Assembly (NCBI GenBank): GCA_964348185.1
Contig: CAYGBW010000150.1
Coordinates: 1 to 24,924, forward strand
Source: CAYGBW01 sp964348185
GTDB taxonomy: Bacteria; Desulfobacterota; BSN033; WVXP01
Reading direction: 5' to 3'
Length of the DNA stretch: 24,924 nucleotides
The notes beneath the pieces are model-generated. The model made no database searches and was not told the DNA's origin. It saw nothing but the letters and a program-made list of their open reading frames with translations. This document shows positions 6,585 through 12,577 of the stretch, in pieces. Position numbers and translations under genes: made by a program. Each line of letters opens with the position of its first letter. Within the stretch, counting starts at the first letter, position 1.

Positions 6585-6842
6585 GTGGAGCAAGAAGTCA
6601 AAGTATACAGTACCCCAACGTGACCCTATTGCAAAATGGCGAAAGAGTATCTTTCGCAAAAGGGCATTCAATACACCGACTACAATGTGGCGCAGGATCC
6701 CAAAGCCCTCGACGAGATGGTCAAGCTCTCCGGGGCTCGATCGGTCCCTGTCATTGCGGCGTGTGGCGAGGTCATGGTCGGCTTCGACAAATCCCGCATC
6801 GATCAGATGCTCTCCTGTATTACCCAGAGAACCGAGGTCTAG
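6585..6842 (+). CDS. Selenocysteine-containing glutaredoxin-like protein (in-frame UGA)
   Basis: This 85-residue thioredoxin-fold redox protein has its first active-site cysteine encoded by TGA at 6621-6623. From GTG 6585, with AAGGAGGA six bases upstream, the frame reads V-K-V-Y-S-T-P-T-[TGA]-P-Y-C-K-M-A-K-E-Y-L and then runs open to TAG at 6840. Active site is therefore U13-P-Y-C16, replacing the usual C-P-Y-C. S-V-P at 53-55 is the cis-proline loop, and G-F-D at 66-68 matches the glutathione/tail region of YruB-type glutaredoxins. A perfect 8-bp hairpin with a G-first loop starts 15 bases after the TGA and fits a bacterial SECIS. A conventional call would begin at ATG 6636 and lose the active site. 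A recent nonsense mutation is the alternative, but the hairpin, ribosome-binding site and intact frame argue against it. Confidence 0.88.
6639..6657 (+). promoter_or_regulatory. Bacterial SECIS-like hairpin
   Basis: GCGAAAGA (6639-6646) pairs perfectly with TCTTTCGC (6650-6657) around the loop GTA. The loop G follows the TGA codon by 23 bases. Known bacterial SECIS elements lie inside the coding sequence just after the UGA and have a G early in a small apical loop, where they bind SelB. Spacing and loop fit that description. The stem also encodes M-A-K-E-Y-L-S, so it is constrained by both protein and RNA. Confidence 0.75.
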
Positions 6843-6911
6843 GGGAGAATCCGGTTGCCTCGCGCTCGATCCGGTTTTGGGAAGAGATCTCCGACCCAGG
6901 AGGGAATCTGA

Positions 6912-9188
6912 CTAGGCTTGACTGTGCTTCGGACCGAAAAAGGCAAGGCCCTTCTGGTGGTGGCCATCCAAAAAGACGTGCAAGAATTGGTTCTTTCGGA
7001 CCGACGGGACATGCATCACTCGCACGACATGCTCGCAGTCTTCAACTTCAGGCACGAGGTGTTTTAGCACATTCTCGGCACCCACCAGGAAATCCTCGTT
7101 AAAAACCACACCGGGGTTATCTGGAAACAACGGAAGCATCACAATCTCTGCCTCCACGAGATCCTGAAAAAAATGGGTACCATAAGAGACTTCAGGCGTA
7201 TATCCCTCCTTGGCAAAGGCAATCTCCACGAGGAGGCGAGTCTTGTTGATGTCGGCATAGGTCACATGAACGCCGAGATTGATGTCGTTGCTACCCCAGC
7301 GGCCGGGGCCCATCAGGATATAGGCTTTCTCGGAGAGGTGCTTGTTCACCAGATTCACGACCCGGGCGATCCTCATCTTCTCGTCAAAGGTTCGGAGGAC
7401 ATCATAGGCCCGTGGATTCACATAGACGATGTATTCGAGGTCACGGAGAATGCTGTTGGACAGCCCGCTTTCAGCCGTAAAAAGGATCTGCCCTCGGGGG
7501 ACGTGTTTCGGGATCGCAACGTTTTCCATCTCCTTTCGAGTGGACAGGGGACGACACTGCAGCAAGTGGAGTTTATCTCCGTCCCAGGCGAACTCCAGGT
7601 CGACCGGACGACCGTAGGCGGCTTCAATCTGGGAGAGAACCTTTCTGACCAGTGAGACGAAGGGGGTTTTGGTCAGGAAGTTGTCAAAGGTCAGAGAGAG
7701 TTCCCCCTGTTTGAGATCCTCGGTCTTGAACATGGGGGGAGCAAGATGCCCGTTTTTTTGGACCGATACGGCATAGAAAAGATCCGGGTGATCGATTGCG
7801 GAACGGAGAGCACGGAAATCGATCGTTTCAAGTCCACCATTCTTCAGATTGATCACGTCTATCTTCTTCTGGGAATACTTCTTGATCTGTTCTGCCGTGA
7901 CTTCTGGACGGAGCTGGGGATGGCTCAATGGGATCATCCGCGGATAGTCAGAACCCACCCGGTCGACCGCTCGGGTTCCGAGACCCAGGACGAGCCTGAC
8001 CAGCCCCTCATCCTTCTTGATCTTTGGGTTCCAGGCGTAAAGGTTACGAGAAAACATGACCCCCGCGGCAAAGGGGAAAAAGTAATCTCCGAAGCGACGA
8101 CCAACAACCTTCTGAACCACCATGGCCATCCGCTCATCGAAGTCGAGCAACCCATGGTCGCGACGATAGAGGATGGGATCAGGTCCAAAAACGCTAGCAA
8201 AAACTCGCTTGATGGCCGCGATAAAGTTTTTGAGCCGCGTCTCCAGATCTCCCTGATTCGCCACAAAGATGGACAGGTATTTTCCCGAGAAGGCCAGGCC
8301 AAAGTTGTCTTCCAGGAAGCTGGAAGAACGAACGATGATCGGGTGCTCACCGATTTCGCTCAGAATCCTCCGGAAGTCGTCGACAACCTCCGGCGCAAAA
8401 GCCGCATACTTGAAATTCTCCTCAATCTGCAGGTACTCCTTTTCGATCGTCTCTCTGTCCTTATACTTATGGGTGTGAAAGAGATACAGGTTGTTTCGAT
8501 CAATGAACTCCGAGAAGACACCGGAGTTTAGATACCAGGTCTCTGGAACGGTGATGTACTTTTCCAGGTCCGGGTCCTTCTTCTCCAGTGTTGGCAGGAG
8601 AATCTTCTCGCCGAGAATCATGCCAGCCGCCTTTCCCCCGAGCCTGCCTGGCCGCTTACGGCTCCAGAGCGTTCGCTCCAGGAGGCTACCCACATCGACG
8701 ATGGTAACGAAATTCTTGGCAATGCTAACAAAGGGGAGCTGGTTCGAAATAAAATGGTTGAGGAGGGAAACACGGATCCCCTCCGCTTCCTCCCTGGATA
8801 TATAGACCTCACCCCGTGGAATATCGCAAAACTCTCCAAGGGCTCTATAGATCTCCATGGAGGTTGCATGATCCCGATTGACGATCATGCTCAGGGTCCG
8901 GCATTTATCCCGCTTCCGGGCTAAATTGATATAGTTTTCGATTTCGTTAGCACTCAGGTTGTTGGCAAAATAGTGATCGATCAGGGCCTCTACGTACTCC
9001 TGAAGGTTGTTCTCTGTGTCAGGGATCCCTTCTTCCTTCAGCCGTTCCTGTGCCTCCTGATACAGCCTTTCCCGTGTAATAATCCCCCTACTCTCCAGCA
9101 CCTCCACGAAGGTACTGCGAATCTGCCCCATCAGGTCAGGATACTGATTTATTTTCTGAAACAAACGATAAGTCCTGACAGCATCCAT
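6912..9188 (-). CDS. PEP/pyruvate-binding (PPDK N-terminal) domain protein, stand-alone
   Basis: This 758-residue protein is built around the ATP-grasp nucleotide-binding domain of PEP synthase and pyruvate phosphate dikinase. Motifs include L-G-G-K-A-A-G-M (about residues 184-191), I-I-V-R-S-S-S-F-L-E-D-N (about 284-295), M-A-M-V-V-Q-K-V-V-G and the late D-L-E-F-A-W-D-G-D-K....L-L-Q-C-R-P. The first 170 residues are a helical extension outside the known enzymes. After Q-C-R-P there is a further 200-residue tail (G-P-G-R-W-G-S-N-D motif) rather than the phosphohistidine swivel and PEP-binding barrel. It probably phosphorylates or binds something ATP-dependently, but cannot be a complete PEP synthase. 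ATG 9186-9188 is preferred over TTG 9216-9218, although neither has a strong ribosome-binding site. It lies 124 bases downstream of the glutamate dehydrogenase gene, same strand. Confidence 0.85.
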   Translation of the reverse strand: MDAVRTYRLFQKINQYPDLMGQIRSTFVEVLESRGIITRERLYQEAQERLKEEGIPDTENNLQEYVEALIDHYFANNLSANEIENYINLARKRDKCRTLSMIVNRDHATSMEIYRALGEFCDIPRGEVYISREEAEGIRVSLLNHFISNQLPFVSIAKNFVTIVDVGSLLERTLWSRKRPGRLGGKAAGMILGEKILLPTLEKKDPDLEKYITVPETWYLNSGVFSEFIDRNNLYLFHTHKYKDRETIEKEYLQIEENFKYAAFAPEVVDDFRRILSEIGEHPIIVRSSSFLEDNFGLAFSGKYLSIFVANQGDLETRLKNFIAAIKRVFASVFGPDPILYRRDHGLLDFDERMAMVVQKVVGRRFGDYFFPFAAGVMFSRNLYAWNPKIKKDEGLVRLVLGLGTRAVDRVGSDYPRMIPLSHPQLRPEVTAEQIKKYSQKKIDVINLKNGGLETIDFRALRSAIDHPDLFYAVSVQKNGHLAPPMFKTEDLKQGELSLTFDNFLTKTPFVSLVRKVLSQIEAAYGRPVDLEFAWDGDKLHLLQCRPLSTRKEMENVAIPKHVPRGQILFTAESGLSNSILRDLEYIVYVNPRAYDVLRTFDEKMRIARVVNLVNKHLSEKAYILMGPGRWGSNDINLGVHVTYADINKTRLLVEIAFAKEGYTPEVSYGTHFFQDLVEAEIVMLPLFPDNPGVVFNEDFLVGAENVLKHLVPEVEDCEHVVRVMHVPSVRKNQFLHVFLDGHHQKGLAFFGPKHSQA

Positions 9189-9311
9189 GGGTTCCGTCCC
9201 GGGCCTGATCGCCCTCAAAGTTTCTGGGCAGGTGGAGATAATCTTGCCTACTCCTGTATGTGTTAATATTTTACCTTCAAAGCTGTCAAATGTGTAGGCC
9301 CACAGCCTACC

Positions 9312-10559
9312 CTAGACCCAGCCCCGCAGCTTGCAGGCTTCTGCCACTCTCGCCACTGAAACGAGATAGGCCGCCTGTCTCATATGGACCTTCTCCTGAT
9401 TGTACATTCTATAGACTCCATGAAAGGCCTTTGTCATCTTTTCATCCAGCCGTGTCTGGACCTCTTCGAGGGGCCAATAGAAGTTGTAGGTGTTCTGGAC
9501 CTGCTCGAAATAGGAGACCGTCACACCGCCAGCATTGGCCAGAAAATCGGGCAGGACAAAGACGTTGTTCTGATAGAGGATCTCATCGGCTTCAGGGGTG
9601 GTCGGTCCATTGGCCAGTTCACAGGAGATCTTGCATGCGATCCTGTCGGCGTTTTCAGCCGTGATCACATTCTCCAATGCCGAAGGGAACAATACGGTCA
9701 CGTCCAGCTCGAGAAGCGCTTCATTGCTGATCGGCTCTGCCTCTGGAAATCCCTCGAGACGGCCATTGCTCAGCTTGTATTCCACCACCTTTTTCGGGTC
9801 CATTCCCTTTTCGCTGTAGATCCCCCCCCTGGAATCTGAAGCGGCAACGAACCTCAGACCGAGCAGTGCATGACCGAGGAGAGCGGCATATTGACCCGCA
9901 TTCCCAAACCCCTGGATCGCCATGGTCTTATCCTTCAGGTCTATGTTCATGACCTTGGCGGCTTCCCGGGTCACGTAGATGCCCCCCCGGGCAGTGGCAT
10001 CGGCTCGACCCTCTGATCCCCCAATAGGAATAGGTTTCCCCGTTATAACACCGGGATGGTGCCGACCGAGCAGGGTCTCGTATTCGTCCATCATCCACCC
10101 CATGATTTGGGGGGTTGTATAGACGTCAGGTGCCGGCACGTCCTTGTTCACCGACAGCATACCGGCCACCGCCCTGATATACGCACGAGCGAGTCTCTGT
10201 TTTTCCCGATCCGACATCTCTTTGGGGTTGCAGGTCACCCCTCCTTTCCCGCCGCCCAGGGGAATATCCACCACCGCGGTCTTCCATGTCATCCAGGCAG
10301 CCAAAGCACGAACGGTATCGATCGTCTCCTCAGGGTGCCATCGTATCCCCCCCTTGGTCGGTCCCCGGGCACTGTTGTACTGAACCCGGTAACCATGAAA
10401 AACCTCAACGGTCCCATCATCCATCTCCACGGGGAGGGTGACTTTTAACTCCTGCTGTGGCCACCGCAGAAGCTCATGGGTGGCCCGGTCCAGGCCCAAC
10501 TTCTCCGCTGCAGAATCAAGCTGCTGCTGAGCGATTCGAAAAGGATTCAATTCTGCCAT
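9312..10559 (-). CDS. gdhA: Glu/Leu/Phe/Val dehydrogenase (glutamate dehydrogenase)
   Basis: This 415-residue enzyme interconverts glutamate and 2-oxoglutarate plus ammonia with NAD(P). N-terminal substrate-binding domain shows G-Y-R-V-Q-Y-N, G-P-T-K-G-G-I-R (about 67-74) and P-L-G-G-G-K-G-G-V (about 99-107), whose lysines bind substrate and catalyse. P-A-P-D-V-Y-T follows. The Rossmann domain has G-F-G-N-A-G (about 214-219), and A-N-G-P-T-T-P-E-A and L-A-N-A-G-G-V lie near the cofactor pocket. Length and order match hexameric bacterial enzymes of the GudB/RocG type. ATG 10557-10559 has AAGGGGA about six bases upstream, so the longer frame opening at 10610 is not preferred. Coenzyme preference cannot be read reliably. 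It could instead act on another branched or aromatic amino acid. Confidence 0.95.
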   Translation of the reverse strand: MAELNPFRIAQQQLDSAAEKLGLDRATHELLRWPQQELKVTLPVEMDDGTVEVFHGYRVQYNSARGPTKGGIRWHPEETIDTVRALAAWMTWKTAVVDIPLGGGKGGVTCNPKEMSDREKQRLARAYIRAVAGMLSVNKDVPAPDVYTTPQIMGWMMDEYETLLGRHHPGVITGKPIPIGGSEGRADATARGGIYVTREAAKVMNIDLKDKTMAIQGFGNAGQYAALLGHALLGLRFVAASDSRGGIYSEKGMDPKKVVEYKLSNGRLEGFPEAEPISNEALLELDVTVLFPSALENVITAENADRIACKISCELANGPTTPEADEILYQNNVFVLPDFLANAGGVTVSYFEQVQNTYNFYWPLEEVQTRLDEKMTKAFHGVYRMYNQEKVHMRQAAYLVSVARVAEACKLRGWV

Positions 10560-10625
10560 GTCTTCCCCTTTCCGCCTTGAGATTTCGTCAAAAGTCTCGA
10601 CGATCGGCACTCAAACCACAGGGAG

Positions 10626-10778
10626 CTATTCTTTTCCCGGATTTTCAGCTCGTCTTGCTTTCTTGCGTTGCAATTCCCATCGGGGCCGTAAGTCAAGATC
10701 CTGCCTTGCTTTTGCCTGTCGGAGCCGTTTTCGCCGTTTTTGATCTCCGTACTTTCCGAACCGACCGCCCTTTTTCAT
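10626..10778 (-). CDS. Small highly basic hypothetical protein
   Basis: This 50-codon ORF starts at ATG 10776-10778 with AGGA seven bases upstream (minus strand) and stops at TAG 10626-10628. The product is dominated by Lys and Arg, beginning M-K-K-G-G-R-F-G-K-Y-G-D-Q-K-R-R-K-R, with no hydrophobic segment or cysteines. Such composition suggests binding to RNA or ribosomes, but that is inference. It lies between the VOC gene and glutamate dehydrogenase, all in one direction, so it would be co-transcribed. Its size is below common gene-calling limits and the reading frame could be fortuitous. Confidence 0.42.
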   Translation of the reverse strand: MKKGGRFGKYGDQKRRKRLRQAKARQDLDLRPRWELQRKKARRAENPGKE

Positions 10779-10824
10779 GCTGTTGTCCTAAAGTTCACCG
10801 GAGAGTTCTGCGGTTGGGTCCTCT

Positions 10825-11208
10825 TCACCCCTTTTCCTTTATCTCAAAAAGGTTTCCATCGAAGTCTCTGATCATGGTGATGATCCTCCCTCCCTTGGGG
10901 ACCTCCCTGATCTGAACCTGCATTTCTCTACACCTCTCCAGAAAACCTTCTTGATCCTCCACCTCAAGACCAACGTGGTGAACGTGGGGACGGCATATGG
11001 CGCCCCCTTCGATCACAAAAACCTCAAAGGCCATGCCACTGCGCTGATAGGTGATTGCCACATATCCTCGATCAAAACCGAACAGACCGCTGGACAACTC
11101 TGCCGGGACGGTATAAGAACGGGTCCGCTCAAAGCCAAGCAGGTCTCGGTAAAACCGGTCAGCATTCTCTTCTGATCGACAGACGAGTGCGATATGGTGA
11201 ATCCTCAT
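10825..11208 (-). CDS. VOC (glyoxalase/bleomycin-resistance fold) family protein
   Basis: This 127-residue protein has two beta-alpha-beta-beta-beta modules of the vicinal oxygen chelate fold. Candidate metal ligands occupy the expected positions: His5 (H-H-I-A-L), Glu62 (F-E-V-F-V), His78 (H-H-V-G-L-E-V) and Glu122 (N-L-F-E-I). The D-F-D-G-N-L-F-E-I ending is typical of lyase or dioxygenase-like members. A full set of four ligands suggests an active metalloenzyme, but the reaction cannot be told from sequence; glyoxalase I or methylmalonyl-CoA epimerase-like activity are options. ATG 11206-11208 has GAGGAG six bases upstream. It is the first gene after the repeat region on the minus strand. 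Confidence 0.88.
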   Translation of the reverse strand: MRIHHIALVCRSEENADRFYRDLLGFERTRSYTVPAELSSGLFGFDRGYVAITYQRSGMAFEVFVIEGGAICRPHVHHVGLEVEDQEGFLERCREMQVQIREVPKGGRIITMIRDFDGNLFEIKEKG

Positions 11209-11290
11209 GAACGGCTCCTCTTGGACATTCCTCCCATCAATCCTCTCGCTGACTGACCAGGGACGGGGTCTTCTTCGCCCCCTGGAGAAG

Positions 11291-11668
11291 CTAGTTTAGT
11301 GTCTCAATAATAGCTTGCATGATTTACACGATCGCACGGTGTCCTGAAAACCGACATTTTAAATCCGAAATTCGAATATCGAAATGCGAAACAAATCCGA
11401 ATATCAAATGACCAAAATCGACTCGGCTGAGCCTTCGACCCGAGCTCAGGCCGAGGGGCTCGTCGCAGGCCCAAACATGTTTAAAACATTAGAGAATTCG
11501 AGTTTTGATATTGTCCTTCGACTCTGCTCAGGACCGTGAGCCTGTCGAACGGCTCGTCGAACCATTTCGAGTTTCGAATTTCGTGCTTCGAGTTTTGAAT
11601 TTTGACATCTCAAAACGTACAATCAGTTTTAGCGTAACTTTTGTAAACTACTTTTGGGACGTAATACT
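11291..11668. repeat. Long dispersed repeat, copy 1 (with nested insertions)
   Basis: About 378 bases run from TAGTGTCTCAATAATA to TTTTGGGACGTAATACT. The block matches 24341-24607 in the same orientation, sharing for example AAATCCGAAATTCGAATATC, GTCGCAGGCCCAAACATGTTT and TTTCGAATTTCGTGCTTCG. Copy 1 is about 110 bases longer because it has extra segments, notably at about 11433-11459 and 11515-11563. The right end overlaps the last codons of the UspA gene. Interior TTCGAA-rich words form long imperfect inverted repeats. No ORF inside is credible. Confidence 0.7.
11515..11563. repeat. Nested CTTCGAC...GTCGAAC palindromic insertion
   Basis: About 49 bases, with CCTTCGACTCTGCTCAGGAC and GAGCCTGTCGAACGGC arms, interrupt copy 1. 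Copy 2 runs directly from TTGATATTG to TTTCGGGTTTCGAATTT at this place. The word resembles a short palindromic repeat family (TTCGACAGGCTCA type) often seen between genes in environmental bacteria. It is an insertion relative to copy 2, though deletion from copy 2 cannot be excluded. Confidence 0.5.
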
Positions 11669-12554
11669 AGGGCATGACAAACGTCAAGCCCTCTGGCCGG
11701 ATGGTCAGGATCGAGCACCGAACTGCCCGGACGACATTCTCGGTTGTACTTCCCACCAGGGCGTGGGGCAATCCGGTCCGGCCGTGAGTGCCCATGACAA
11801 CGAGATCCACATTACTCCTCGTGATCGAGCGCCGGATCGCCTCTGTGACCCGACCCCTCCGGACCTTGCACTCATAAGGGACACCCCGAAAATCAATGGA
11901 ATCGAGGAAGGTGTTGAGATCAGATTTGGCAGTTCTGATTTCTTCCTCCAAGGGGAGAGGTGGCACATAGGCCTCACCAAATCCCACATAGGGGAGGATG
12001 ACGGGTTCAACCACATGGAGAACCGTAATCTTGGAACCCAGGACCTTCGCAAAATCAATGGCACCCATCAGACTCTGTTTGGAGGGTTCAGAAAAATCAA
12101 CGGGCACCAAAATATGGTCGAACTGGACCGGCTTTCTCCCCTTGATCACCAATACCGGGCATGGAGCTTTGCGAACCGTTTTTTGCGCCGTGGTCCCAAG
12201 AATCACACTGGCCAGTCTTTCTTCCCTTCTCGCCCCGATGCAGATCAGGTCGACCTCCTCTTCACGGGCTTTTTTGATAATCGAGGCAAAGGTATTCCCG
12301 TAGGTAACAACCGCCTCCGTTCTTTTTGCCGTCTCCCTGTCGAGGGTCTCGGTGGCTCGCTTCATAGACAGATCTGCCGCTGCACGGACAGATTCAAAAA
12401 ACGCTTCGGTTACACGCCTGGGGGAAAGGCCCTCCATGACGTGAACCAAAAGGATGCGACTACCAAACGCCTGGGCAAGAAAATCCACCACCTTCAAAAC
12501 CTGGGTAGAGGAGACATCCAAATCCAACCCCACAAGAATCCTCTTGACCTTCAT
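11667..12554 (-). CDS. Tandem-domain universal stress protein (UspA family)
   Basis: This 295-residue protein contains two UspA domains of about 145 residues each. Domain 1 starts K-R-I-L-V-G-L-D and domain 2 starts D-H-I-L-V-P-V-D-F-S. Domain 2 keeps the ATP-binding signature G-2x-G-9x-G-S (G-T-H-G-R-T-G-L-P-H-A-L-V-G-S-T). In domain 1 the equivalent is G-A-R-R...L-G-T-T, with Arg in place of the second Gly, so it probably binds nucleotide poorly. ATG 12552-12554 is preferred; GGGAGGAG lies about ten bases upstream, while the longer start at 12596 would overlap uvrA. It follows uvrA by 23 bases, suggesting co-transcription of a DNA-repair and a stress gene. Its stop lies inside the right edge of the long repeat, so the last few residues may derive from the repeat. 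Confidence 0.9.
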   Translation of the reverse strand: MKVKRILVGLDLDVSSTQVLKVVDFLAQAFGSRILLVHVMEGLSPRRVTEAFFESVRAAADLSMKRATETLDRETAKRTEAVVTYGNTFASIIKKAREEEVDLICIGARREERLASVILGTTAQKTVRKAPCPVLVIKGRKPVQFDHILVPVDFSEPSKQSLMGAIDFAKVLGSKITVLHVVEPVILPYVGFGEAYVPPLPLEEEIRTAKSDLNTFLDSIDFRGVPYECKVRRGRVTEAIRRSITRSNVDLVVMGTHGRTGLPHALVGSTTENVVRAVRCSILTIRPEGLTFVMP

Positions 12555-12577
12555 GAGCGCCTTTCTCCTCCCTTCAT

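Noticed and set aside
9294..9310. GTAGGC/GCCTAC hairpin right after the glutamate dehydrogenase stop codon, as a terminator
   Set aside because: The stem is only 6 bp with a 5-base loop and no following U-run on the minus strand, so termination is not convincing.
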